This document shows positions 46,109 through 60,112 of a stretch of 64,000 nt of DNA, piece after piece (the stretch's first letter is position 1; each line of letters starts with the position of its first letter). The notes below the pieces were generated by a model. It ran no database searches, had not been told where the DNA came from, and worked only from the letters and a program-made list of their open reading frames with translations. The position numbers and the translations under genes were made by a program. The DNA is from Alnus glutinosa. Lineage: Eukaryota > Streptophyta > Magnoliopsida > Fagales > Betulaceae. The DNA lies in NCBI RefSeq assembly GCF_958979055.1, contig NC_084899.1:6855001-6919000 (forward strand), in the 5' to 3' direction.

Positions 46109-49100
46109 TCATGACAATATTAGACGGAGAATCTCTCCAGAGTACTTGAATGATTTTTCGGTTTCTTCCAAACAATGGTTCTTCTCCTCTCTAGTCCAGC
46201 CCTGAGAAAACCCACAATACAAAATAACTTCTCTTTTATTATTATTGTTTGCTTTTAATCTGATAAACAACAAAAAACTGTCAAGAGAATAATGGAATAC
46301 TATTAGTCGTTCTTTATTCAATTTTTTAAATTTGTTTTTTAAAAAATAATTTTTTATTTTTTATTTTATAGTTTTAATTTTTAGTTTTGAATTTATAATG
46401 ACATTTTTGTCTTACTAAAAAAAAATTAGGGTTATTTTAGTCTTTTTGTTGGTATTAAGGGGACATTGACATTTTTTGGTAATTTAAGGAGGAACATTGA
46501 CACAATTGGTAGTTTAGAGGGAACATTGACAATTAAATGGTAGTTTGAAGGGGATATGTGTATTTTTTCCTAAAAATTACCAATGCCTTTTGAAAACCGG
46601 CTAAACATGTGAAAATGTGAAGCTTTCATATTTTCTATCCTGATTCCACCACAAAATATCATTTGAAACATGAACTTTCGCCATTGATTGGCCAAAGTTT
46701 CATAAAAATAAAAATTAAAAAAAAATGTAACAGAATAACTCTGTTCCTGCCCATTTTGAGAGCCAAGGCCTAAATTTGTGTTTGATGAGACTATGCACAT
46801 CACGCGGGAGAATTCTTTAATTGGGATACAAAATACAACAGTTTCATTTTACTCCTAACTACGAGGGCGTGTAGTGATGATCTGAAAAAGTCAGGTAATT
46901 TGTGATTATCCCCAACAAGTAGGAATGTGAGTTGTAACTAGTACTCAAAAGGGTAGCAAGAAAATACCTCAGCGACTTTATTCAATTTCTCCCTCACATT
47001 CTGCAACAGTTGGGAAAGGTCACCGTCCCATTTGTAGAATTCCAACTCCTTCTTGTTGAGTATCTTTTCTGCTACCTGAATTAGAATAATAAGAAAGAAA
47101 CAAACTGGAGTTAGATACCTCAACCTAAAATAGAATGCCAACAGTACCGTGGGCTGGGGATCACTCTTAATAGACCTGATCCACTCCTCTTATTCATCAA
47201 TCTTTATGTTTCTTAGCAAAAGAAAAAATGCCAATGCCATCTAAGCCACACATCAAATTATTTCCAAAATAAAAACAGTAACATTGAGCAGAAACAGAGG
47301 AAAGGGTGATTTTCACTTAAGATACTAAGAGCTGCAAATTGCTGAAAGGACCCCAGAAAATGAGATTCGATGAATTGCTTCCCTCTTTATTCTCAAATCT
47401 TTGCTTCAAAAGAAGGGTGCACTTTCAGAATCAGATAAGAGACATGACCCTACATGTTTCTACCATCTCACTTGCTCCCAAAAAAAAAAAAAAAAATAAA
47501 AAAAAGGTATCCATTTAACTTGAATAGTAAATAGGAAACATTCACATTTACTCGAATGTTCAGCTACGAAAATTTTAATGGTAGATAAAAAAGTTAGCCT
47601 AAACAAAACCACAAATTATACGCACAAGAACGGATAATTTAGAGCTCTAAAAAGTGGGAAGTTCCTGCATCCAACATCACACATCAGATGTGTCTACACA
47701 CCTAGGTAGACGAGTTTGTAATAACAAAGGAAGAGAAAAAGACACTTGTAATACGTTACAAAGTCCCCTATTTACTTTCTTAAAATGAATATCTCTATCA
47801 TAGACATTCAAAAATAAGTAACAATGAGGAGCGTGCTATTTTATGTGGAGAAATCAGCATAACATGGGGCAATTAGAGGAAACATTCACATTTACTCGAA
47901 TGTTCAGCTACGAATGCTTGAAGAATTCGGTGATCTAACTTTAAAACTAGAATTGCATATCAAAGAATGCTCTTAATGCGCACATAAGTTCTTGCACACA
48001 AGCAGCATGTGGACCTGAGTCCTCGGGACATAGACCATGACATAATATGTTACGATATACACACTTTCTAAGATGATCTTTGTTTACCTTTTTCCCAATC
48101 ATGCGACCACCAGCAGTGTGGGCAAAATATACATTATAGAAGTGGCAAAGAAATGCTTGAGGATCCTTCTCTGATAATTCCTTCAGGCATTGTGCATACT
48201 TCACACCAGGAGAAGAAGGCTCAGGGATGTTATGGCCTTGCTCCTTGAACCACTCCAAATCTTTAGCCAATTTTTCAGACCTTTCTAATCCTGTGTTTCT
48301 GAACTCGGCATCTATAACCAAGAACACACAATGTTTAAGCTTTTAGCTGTCATTAGTTAAGAATAAACACACAACAAAACCACACGCATCTGCACACGCA
48401 AACACGTAAATACATATGATTTGATCTAGGTGATGCCCAAAAGGCAAAGACTGATATTGTAGCTCTCAAAATTGAGGTATGTTAAACTACACCAACCGCT
48501 AGATCTCTATCCCACCCCAACATGATAGCTTGAAACTTTGACCTCTCACCATAATGTCTTATGAGAGCCCAGATATCATCAGATCAAGAATTCATTAAAA
48601 AGGGGAAAAAATCAGCATGTATGTTTCATAAGATCACAGCTGAATGCCTAAATAACATGTGCTTTGTATACATTTCAGCATAATTTCCCATCAGAAGACA
48701 AAAAATAAAAAATAAAAATTGAACTCAAACTCGTATACACAGACACACACTCTGAGTACCAATTCCAATCAGTACACGAGGACATAAACATCGAAACATC
48801 AAATCAACTAAAGCTAAATGCTAAATAACATCTAAACTAAAGAAAAATTCCCCTCACTTCTTTTTCTCCATAGATGAAATTGCAAATTGGGAAACCTACA
48901 TTTCCACAAAACCAATCAAAACAAAAGCCTCCTAGAACTTGACAATCCTCTACTATCTCTTGAACCCCACATCCACAACACTCACCAAATGTACAGAAAA
49001 AAAAAAAAAATGGAAAATTAATAAAAGTGGAATCAATCACAACAAAATCTTACAAATGACACACCCAAGACGGCAAAACCCATTCAAACAACAAAAATCC

Positions 49101-49588
49101 CAAAAGGGCATTCCATGTATCATCCAAAATCAACAGAAAGAACTAAAAACTGACTCACAGGAAGGAAAAGCCGGCTCCTGGACAATCCCTTCGAGCGTGT
49201 CGTAGACCAACTTGCTATCCACAAGGAACCTCAAATACCCATCAATGGTAGGGTCCCACTTGGCCACGGGCCGCTCCTCCGGCTCCTTGACCACCTTCTC
49301 CCCCTCCTTCGCCTGATCTTTGGAGTGCAACTTCATCGCCACAAACCTCATCTCCTCCACGAACCCCTTCGACTCCCCAGGGTACCGCTTACTGGGCTTC
49401 TCCGCCGTCGTCGCGGACACAACCACCGCCATCTTCAGGGGCATCTTCTTCACTCTACGATGAAACCCAAGGTGGCCGCTTTTCCTGAGCGAGAAATTGG
49501 AACCAGGGTTCGCGAGAGCAGGCGGTATTTGGATGTGGGGTTTGGTGAAATAGGACCGTGATTGGGAAACTGGGGTCAGAGAAGCCAT
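46109..49588 (-). CDS. HO1: Heme oxygenase 1, chloroplastic
   Basis: Four minus-strand exons: 49159-49588, 48088-48311, 46968-47075 and 46109-46201. Consistent phases give 284 residues (Arabidopsis HO1/HY1 has 282). The enzyme opens heme to biliverdin IX-alpha in the plastid, supplying the phytochrome chromophore. Residues 1 to about 60 are a basic, Ser-rich transit peptide. [18 protein letters not shown] and [11 protein letters not shown] carry the proximal heme histidine (about His88). [73 protein letters not shown] and [20 protein letters not shown] follow the family closely. The ATG at 49586-49588 is preferred over an upstream in-frame GTG. The 3' end carries duplicated exon-like sequence (see findings). 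Convergent with BSD2. Confidence 0.96.
46447..46565. repeat. Degenerate minisatellite in HO1 intron 3
   Basis: Four units of about 30 bases share GGTAGTTTAGAGGGAACATTG or close variants (GGTATTAAGGGGACATTGAC, GGTAATTTAAGGAGGAACAT). Confidence 0.7.
47533..47570. repeat. Copy 1 of a perfect 38-bp dispersed direct repeat (HO1 intron 2)
   Basis: AGGAAACATTCACATTTACT and the following 18 bases recur exactly at 47877-47914. Confidence 0.9.
47877..47914. repeat. Copy 2 of the 38-bp direct repeat (HO1 intron 2)
   Basis: Identical to 47533-47570, with about 306 bases between copies. Confidence 0.9.
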
Positions 49589-51040
49589 GGAGGAAGAGTG
49601 CACGGAAGCTTTGGAGTGAAAACAGTACGTACTATATTAAGTATAAGAAACAGAGTAAAGTGGGCTTGGCTTGAAACGGCGGTTCACGTAATCTTGAAGA
49701 CGACGCAATAACAATAATTAAATAATAAATAATTATACTGATTATTTAAAAATTCGAAAAATATTTGATGCTCTGGTATGGGGTTTGTGTATTGCGTGAC
49801 TATCGGTGCGACGATGGCAGCTTTGTTTACTGTGTGAATTAATTGCCTTATTTTAAAAGCTTTCTTTTTTATTATTTTTCCACAGCAGGACATCTCTGGA
49901 TAGAATTCAAGGAAGATGTTTTGTTTCGTCAGGGCAAGGTCATGCCGGGGGAGATTCTAGACGGCGTCGTTTTCTAGGGCTTCATGGACGGGGGCATATC
50001 GGTATTACGACTTCGTTTTACTTGTCGTCTGTCCTATCCATGACCTTCTGCATTTGGACAAGTCACAAAAGCGTGGCTATGTATTAAGTATTAAGATTAT
50101 TTTATTACATAAATCTAAAACAAATAAAAAAAAAAAAAAAAAAAACTAATATTCGTAAGATGTGTTACAGAGTTGCTTTATTTATAATAAGTTATTTGCC
50201 TCTGTTAATTCTGATTAATTGGTGTGCATTATATTATAACTAATACTTCTCTAGGATATAGAGAACCCAAAAAACCTTTGAAGTTTGATTACATTTTTGC
50301 ACAAAAAAGGCAAAAAATCAAATCTAACACCTGAACACGAATTAACACACCTATTTGTCAAGTCAAAACATGCATTTAATAACTCATTAAAACCCTAAAC
50401 AACCAAACTCCGCGCCTCTTTTTGGTGTCTTACACAAGGAAATTTTCTTTCGTTAATTCAATTTCCTAACATTTACTCAAAATCAAGGAGATTTACTGAA
50501 TTGTGGGCCATACGTGATTGATTGTAAACCTCGGACATGTAGTTTGTTTTTGGAGGAAATATAGGTGAATGGCTAGCTTGTTTTAGAGTATTCGGAAAAC
50601 TTCACATTCAAGGTCTAGGATTCTGTTTTCTGTAGAGTAATTTGTTCTTTTGGATTCATGAATGAAATCTGATTTCTATTTCAAAAGAAAAAAAAAAAAA
50701 AAAAAGAGACATTTAATCTGAACCCGACACGATCCGAACTCAATACAAAATTATGGGATTAAGGTTGATGAATTTAACCCGTTTAATTAAATGAGTCGAT
50801 TAGGTTGACCTAAACACCTCTATTTATCACTTCAAAACATGCATTTAATGAGAAAAATAAATACAAATTGAAATTGTGAACCTACTCTATGCTACACGCC
50901 GTTTGGGATTTCAATCAAAACTTTATTCTTCCAATTAATGCAATTATCACAATTTAACCAAAACCATGGTGTATCCATCACAGACTAACATCAAAATTTT
51001 CAACTCTTCACCATTCCACACAACAACATCAATAAATATG
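49589..51040. other. HO1 upstream and intergenic sequence
   Basis: The HO1 promoter lies within the first few hundred bases (a TATATTAAG-like box near 49632). Further left-to-right: A-runs (50127-50146, 50689-50704), a CCCGACACGATCCGAACTC repeat patch (about 50715-50820) and one copy of a duplicated segment (50380-50490). No gene. Confidence 0.45.
50380..50490. repeat. Copy 1 of an ~110-bp duplicated segment
   Basis: AACTCATTAAAACCCTAAAC, GCCTCTTTTTGGTGTCTTAC and TTTTCTTTCGTTAATTCAAT recur in order at 51204-51322 with small indels. Confidence 0.8.
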
Positions 51041-51146
51041 TCCCCAAGGGTAGTTCAATCGGCCGGGGACTACAGCTCATGAAGCGGAGGTCACTAGTTC
51101 GAATCTCTCCTCCCCCTCTTGAGTGGACATGTCAAAAAAAAAAGAA
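51041..51146 (+). mobile_element. tRNA-derived SINE with target duplication
   Basis: Contains A-box-like TAGTTCAATCGG and B-box GGTCACTAGTTCGAATCTC, ending GGACATGTC plus an A-run. Flanks ATCAATAAATATG (51028-51040) and ATCAACAAATATG (51147-51159) match at 12 of 13 bases. Same family as 17607-17701. Confidence 0.88.
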
Positions 51147-51203
51147 ATCAACAAATATGATGATAAGAGCAAAAAAAATCTCAACCGTCGAATTTACCAC
51201 CTA

Positions 51204-51322
51204 ATAACTCATTAAAACGCTAAGATTCTAAAAACAACCAAACCCCACGCCTCTTTTTGGTGTCTTACACAAAAGGAAATTTTCTTTCGTTAATTCAATT
51301 TTCAGCTTTTACTCAAAATCAT
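51204..51322. repeat. Copy 2 of the ~110-bp duplicated segment
   Basis: Partner of 50380-50490, direct orientation, about 0.7 kb apart. Confidence 0.8.
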
Positions 51323-51400
51323 GAGAGACGTGTAGTTTAACAAATTTCATGGTAAGCTAGAACGAGATAACGAAAATCCTATTTCATAATCATCTTCTAC

Positions 51401-51431
<31 letters not shown>

Positions 51432-52948
51432 TTTTTTTTTTTTTTAATTTTTTTTTTTTTTTAAGGTATCATCTTCTACTTGATGAATAATGATTAATGT
51501 TCATGTGAATGAACATTTAAAAGTTTTTAAGGCATAATTAGAATTCAGCTAGTTCAGTAGCTATGAAGGTCCTTTGACACACCAAAATCATACCCTAATG
51601 TACCCAATGACACATATAAAGTTAATTAGGTTAATTCTTAGTTAACTAACAACAAGTTCTATTGAAATTACTTAAAAATTGTAAACCAATTAAGAGAATA
51701 ATTAGATTCTGGATAATTTAATAAGAACATGTTAAGATTGTTAAAAAAAAAATTCTAAAATTGATCCATTCTCAATAAACTAGAAGCCTAACACATGTTT
51801 AAGGTAGCGGGTTTTGTAGGTAATTAAGGGAAAAATTAGTCAAAAAGGCGCCCCCCACCCCTTTTTTTTTTTTTTAATGAAATCTGCTTATTAGAAAAAA
51901 AAATTAAGCCCATGTCATTTCAGTCCCTCAGTTGGCTTCCATGTAAGGCCCATAGTTGGCCCGTTCTGGCCCAAAAGTTGTCGATGTTCAAGAGCCGCCG
52001 ATGCTTCCAAATCTGGCGCCATCACCTCTTTTAGTGCTGTGTTCAAGAAGCAAACTTAAGATTTCATAAGTTTCTACCCTGAGTTTGAGGGGGAATGATA
52101 GAGATAATATGTTGGCTGTCCCACATTGCTAAAATAGAAGACTCATTCCTATTCTCCTATCTATAAATAAGAGAATATTCTTAGTATCTAATCATTCAAT
52201 AAAAAACAATATATAGCCTATAGGGCTTTCGTGTGTAGATATAGGCATATTGCCGAACCACCTTAAATTTGTCTCTTTTTTTATTTTGTTTTATTTTATT
52301 TTAGCATTTTGTTTTCTTTCACCTTGCACTTTATTCTGATAACAGTGTAATTTAGGATCCCTTTTGGGTGGATTAGGAGCTGAAACTGGAGCAGATAAAT
52401 TATATTTAGCACCTGGGAAGGACGATTAATGTTCTCAAAAGTCGCTTTGGCTGAGTGCATAAACTATAATGGCCTGGACGACCATTTATTCTTTTCTTTA
52501 TCATCTTATATATATATTACTGCATAAACTAAAAATTCAATTTTAAGAGTGCCGGACTGCCGGGCGGTATATATATATATATAATCAAGTGCCACAAAAT
52601 AAGAAGTAAAAAAAAGACCTAAATTATTTTATTTCTAACAAATTTAAAGATTGAAAAACCTTTTTAAATATTGTTTTTAAGAGGTGGCCGTCGTCCGGAC
52701 TCTCATGCCACCACTAACCCCCCTTAATTAGTTCCATCATTGCTTGCACGGTTTCGAAATTTGCCCTCCAAGAATAAGTATACAAAGTGACCCTGCCTTG
52801 GAAGTTCCTGTTATGAAAAGAAAAAAACAAATATTTCACTACTCTAAAATTAAATATTTTCATCTTTCTTTCACTTAGAAGTACTTTTTTTTTCATAAAT
52901 AGTGAGTTACGTACACATCTTGTAATTGGGGTTGGTTTAATTTGTTCA
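51323..52948. other. Intergenic, no gene recognised
   Basis: Pyrimidine tracts (51399-51462) and AT-rich DNA. The segment near 52080-52260 (GAGTTTGAGGGGGAATGATAG onward) resembles a copia polypurine tract and solo-LTR start, not resolved. TA runs near 52508 and 52570. Confidence 0.4.
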
Positions 52949-55237
<2,289 letters not shown>

Positions 55238-56527
55238 GCTAATCCCAATTCAGAATTATTGATGCTTCTTTCCCCTCACTACCAAATTTGTAGCACTAAT
55301 AATTAGCTTAGATCTATATATATATATATATATATATGGCCATGGGTTTGGTAATTAAAGCTACTTTGTTGCTTGTCTATTTATGAAATATTTCATAGAA
55401 TTTTGGGCTTTCTTTTAACCTTTTTGTTAGTGGAGATCGACGCGTGGGGCTAGCAGATCGAACATGGTGGCCTCCATTTCATATTTTTGTTTTCTTATTG
55501 GAGATCCTGGAGATGGATTTCAACAGCTAGCATATTGGTGGTAATGGAGCAGGTCTCTCTCTTTTCCTTGATTCTTTAGCTTTTTATTCCTTCACGCGAT
55601 CGTCTTTCAATTCTCTCCCCCCTATCTCTATTATCTTTTTCTTCTTTTCCTCCTTTTTTCCTTCAATTGTTCACATTAGCCAGCTTTTATACACTGCGTT
55701 TGCATGGATCAGCTTAATCGATCATTGGCATGCAAATACATCACTATCAGGCATCAACAATGATGACGGTCTCCGGATCGTGGCATGTCGTTCGTTGATT
55801 GGGTCTTTAATTGCAGAAAATGCGATTTGCAAAACAGTAAAAAGTCACCAGCGGCACTTCCTCCAACGATCAAGTCAACGAGAGTCTTAATGGGAGAATA
55901 AATGAAATTGCAGACATTAGTTTACCTGAGTTAATGCTTTCCTTATATGGTATACCTCTTGCTGTGTTGTCCCTCCTAGTCCCCAAGATATGCAGGATTT
56001 TTTTATTAAATGCTAACACGTGCGAGTTATCATGGAGGCGGCGATTAGACAATACTTATTAGGCCTTGGCATGGTTCATAGGAGACAAGTCAGTGTGAAA
56101 GGTAGATATATAGTTCTCCCCTACGATAACTTATTTTGACTGGTCAAGGACAGAGTACAATAAATGCTTAATATACTAATAAATAAGGGGGATCTTGTAC
56201 ATTTAATGTCCTTCCCTTTTATCCCTTTCTCTTCCTTACCAGCGATCTCGAATCTCTAACCCGGACTTAGCATCCAAGGTTTCGAATTCCACAGGTTCCC
56301 AAGGACTTTCGAACTAACTCGTCGTTTTTCCACTTGTCCCTAATGACGTCATGGTCAACCCACTTTCTGATTATGAGCTCTATCCCCTAAGTCGGAGAGT
56401 CGAGGGGAGTAAGATCTCCCCAACAGTAATCTTCATGGAAAACTTCATTCAACTTTTTTGAATTGTTATCGCTTTTGTAATTGTCTTTCTAAACTTAAAA
56501 AACTTGCAATTTAGTGTATCCATCTTT

Positions 56528-56567
<40 letters not shown>

Positions 56568-57296
56568 CTCTATTTCATTCATTTATTAGGATTTTTCGTT
56601 AAATCTTGTCAAAATTTTAAAAATAACTTTTTAAAAAATATATATATATATTAAAAAAATTCAAAGATTTAAATGTGGGTATTTAATTTTGCAAATTCGA
56701 TTAAATCTTTGTAATTTTTTTTTTTCCTAAAAAAATAGGTATTTTGAAAATTGTAACACCCGTCAGTTAAAATTTAACGAAAAATCTCAATGAAGCTAGT
56801 AGTGAAATTGAAAAAAATTGAAAGATAAATAAAAAGAGAGTTTTTTGAAGTTTATAGAAATAATTATAAATGTTATGAAAATTAATGGATGTTAAGTGAA
56901 ATTTTTCGTGATATTTATAGAGCTGGGTGGAGTCCAAGAGTTTCATTAATTAGTGCCTAAACAGTCGATCTACATTTATATTTGAAAAGGTGAAAAGTAG
57001 CCACACAGGCATTCCATTATGCATCTACAGAATTAATAGACCAACTAATGACATTTATTCTTTAACATTTTAATTACTTCAGTTTAGGTGACGCCTCCAA
57101 AAGTTATAAATAGCTGATTCATCCTAACAAAAGTGCGGATCGACTATACTCGATCATTTCTCTAGTTTATGTTAGACAATTTTTTATCCGACTTGCAAAT
57201 TCGACATTAATTTATTACGAAATTAATATATTAAGGTTGAGAGATATGACCAATTTAATTAAATAGGTCGGATTATGGTTGATCTATATTGTTTTA
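55238..57296. other. Intergenic upstream of the peroxidase gene
   Basis: The peroxidase promoter lies in the first part. A long T-run (about 56529-56566) is present. A fragment near 57160-57290 belongs to the GGGTTGACC-type repeat family. No gene seen. Confidence 0.45.
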
Positions 57297-57681
57297 GAGC
57301 ATCCCTAGCAAGCTCGATCTTCATTTCAAAGTTTTCACTAAATTTGGGTGAATATCTCAACAAAATCTCATTTCAACAAACTATTTATAATTTCTCTATT
57401 TTGTCTATTGTCAGAATTTCACTACAAATTTGACTCACAAATTTCATAAGCTATTCAGTTTTTTGTATCATTTTATTTCCCATTTCACTTCACTTTTGCT
57501 CTCTCCTCATTTGTTAGAAGTGGTTACTTAAAACCAATAAAAAATTAATATTTAGTTAAAATAGATAAATATTTAGAGAGTTTGATGTAGGAAGTTTGTT
57601 AAAAGTAGTAGTTAAAATAATAAAAGTAGATTTTTTTAACTAAAATTTGGTTAAAGTTTGAAGAGCATGTTGGGATGCTCT
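57297..57681. mobile_element. Foldback MITE (GAGCATCCC ends)
   Basis: Left GAGCATCCCTAGCAAGCTC and right, inverted, GAGCATCCCAACATGCTC. It resembles 1440-1930 in its ends and in its central TTTCACTTCAC/CTCTCCTCATT content. No clear duplication. Confidence 0.6.
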
Positions 57682-57689
57682 TATAATCA

Positions 57690-58690
57690 TACCTCGATAT
57701 GACCTAAACCTGATACGCGACATTAGGGATTACAAGTTTTTTACATGATTTGCGAACCAACATAAACCCAACAAAAAATTAATTTAGGGGTTAGAGTTGA
57801 TGAAACTGACATGTTTAACTAAATCAGTCGTATTAAAATTGATCTAATATAATTTTATATCTATCTATCAATACGCGAACACAAATTACCACTCCTTCAT
57901 GTACAAAGAGTCATTTCTCTGCTCAATCTCATTTTGAATATCTATCCTACTGCATGTCTCTTCACTTTTGGACATGATCAGCTTCAAAAAAAAAAGTTAA
58001 TAATAATAATTGTCAATTCAATTCAATTCAATTGGATGTTCAAGCGCGTTGACATGGATGGAATAAAGTGCAATTGAATCCAAGTCCGATGTCCAAGCGC
58101 GTTTCATCCTCTACTTGTTCGTTGCCGCGGCTTCAACAGGTGTTGACAATAATCTTGTTTTTTCTTTTTTTTTTTATCTTTTTTTTTTTTTCATTCGAGA
58201 AAATGTGAAGTATATATGTGAACCACAATAGCTGATCTTGTACTATTTGTTACAGGGATTGATATTTGGTGAGTCGTTAAATCAAATATTTAGTAATCGA
58301 CCAGTATTTTGGTAATAATTAGGAGAGGAATTTGTGTTTGTGTGCCAAGTTTGGTTCGGGCTACGTCAAGACATTAGGCATAAGTTTAAAATTTTATATG
58401 TTAATCAAACTTGACCCATTTAATTAACGGGTTAGACCCTTTAACCATAATTCGCTCATTTTGTTTTGGTTTCGTATCGGGTTCGCGAGTCGTGTTAAAA
58501 TTTTTTAGCCCTTATGTTTTATGTCGAAATATGAGTATAAGACTATATTAGTCAACCCTAACCATATCAATTTAATTAAACGGGTCAAACTCTTCAATTA
58601 TAAGTCATTAATTTTATATTGGATTCATATTAAATTCGTAAAACATGTCAAAAATAGTCTTAATCCTAATAACGATGCATCCTTTCTGTA
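57690..58690. repeat. Copies of a CCCGTTTAATTAAA / GACCCG-type dispersed repeat
   Basis: 57690-57870 and 58360-58670 both carry ACCTAAACCTGATACGCGAC- or AAACTTGACCCATTTAATTA-type text with TTAATTAAACGGGTCAAAC. Related patches occur at 50715-50820, 57165-57290 and 60180-60740. The family is not named. Confidence 0.5.
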
Positions 58691-58899
58691 ATAATAAGTC
58701 TCACAATTTATATTCTTGGTGGGAATTACCATGTATTTGAAAAGTAGTTTAAAAAAAAAAAAAAAAAAAACAAAACAAACAAACCTTTTTTTAGGATTCC
58801 TACAATTATAAGAATCTCAATCTTCTATTTGTTCCAATTTTTTTTTCTTCTTCTATTGGTACAACTGCATGAGAGTTGTTATTAAGTTTATAAAGATTA

Positions 58900-59655
58900 A
58901 AAATAACTAAAGAAAAGATTTGTTGATTTTGATTTTAAGTAAAGTGCATAAAATAAATGTAAAAGATAATTAAAATGTAAGAGAGTGAGAGAGAGAGAGA
59001 GAAAGAGTAGAGTATTGACCTCACCGCTATCCACACATCAATGGTTAATCATATTTAATTAGAGAAATTCATTTTATGTATGTTATAAATAAATAATAAT
59101 AAAAAAAAAAGCTTTATTAAAGAATAAGTATTATTCATCTTCAGTTGGCATGGATCGTCCACCTAACCACTAAAATGCGGTACGACTTGTCTTCCCTAAG
59201 TATGGATTAGTTACGTCTTTAATAGAATACATACAATCAATGAAATAGCATAACTTATATTTGGTTGGCACGAATCGTTTGCCTAAATTACACTAAATTA
59301 GGGTGTAGTACGATCCGTCTTCTCTAGGCATGGTTTATCTAATTATTTTGATCATATGTCAATTAAACATGTTGTATAATCATCATTATCATAATCACAA
59401 AAAATAAAAATGATTTGAGTTCAATAAATGTAAAAAGCTTTCTAAGACAAGAGAATAATTCTATCAATATTGATTATGAATTGAAGAACAATTGCATTTA
59501 AAGATTAAGAACAATATCAAATTGTAGCAATCCTCATAATTATACAACCAACATGCATAAACTAAATTTTTTTAAATTAAAATATAATCAAACTATTGTG
59601 CTTGGATAGGGTTACATCAATACCTACAGAGGTTTTTAGCCGCTCATAACGCTGC
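58900..59655. repeat. LTR-like fragment related to 33180-33800
   Basis: Shares TGACCTCACCGCTAT/TGATTTCACCGCTAT, GTACGACTTGTCTTCC/GTATGACTTGTCTACC and CTTGGATAGGGTT in the same order with the left part of the 33.0-34.4 kb LTR. Diverged. A GA run lies at 58981-59001. Confidence 0.5.
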
Positions 59656-59929
59656 TACCTAGAAATTTTTTGGTGAGCGAACAATACTCACCAACAATAG
59701 TGAGTACTGTTCATAAAATCATTAAAAAACTATAAAAATTTGGTTATTTCTCTCTACGCTTTTTTTTTTAAAAAAAAATAAATAAATAAAAAAATAAATT
59801 TGTATGCACAGCTCTATTTAGTTTTGCAATGCCCAGCCACCCCTTGCCTGCCTTTTTTTTTTTTTTTTTTTTTTTTGTTTTGTTTAAAAAAAAATAAGTT
59901 TATTTATTTATTTTTTAATAAATTTATAT

Positions 59930-60112
59930 TTTTTTATTAAGATGGACACATGTAGCGCTACCAGATTCCGTCAAAATGGTGAACGAAAAATCGACCCAGG
60001 GAGTAAAATGTAATTATTGCATACCACAGGGACCTCCCATAAACTTTTTAAACCATAGGGAGTGAAAAATAATCATTGCATACCACATGGACCAACGATG
60101 CAATTATCTATT
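59930..60112. mobile_element. Single arm of the GGGATAATTGCACC foldback family
   Basis: The right arm only: ACACATGTAGCGCTACC, AGATTCCGTCAAAATGG, TAAACCATAGGGAGTGAAAA and GGACCAACGATGCAATTATC. It lacks the GC-rich core and the other arm, apart from a short CCCAGCCACCCC patch near 59832. A decayed relative of 2526-3366 and 7998-8900. Confidence 0.7.

Noticed and set aside
49325-49561. Plus-strand open frame over HO1 exon 1
   Set aside because: Antisense shadow of the transit-peptide and N-terminal exon.
51048-51115. Possible tRNA gene (TAGTTCAATCGG ... GTTCGAATC)
   Set aside because: Followed by a non-tRNA body, an A-tail and a 13-bp target duplication, so it is a SINE.
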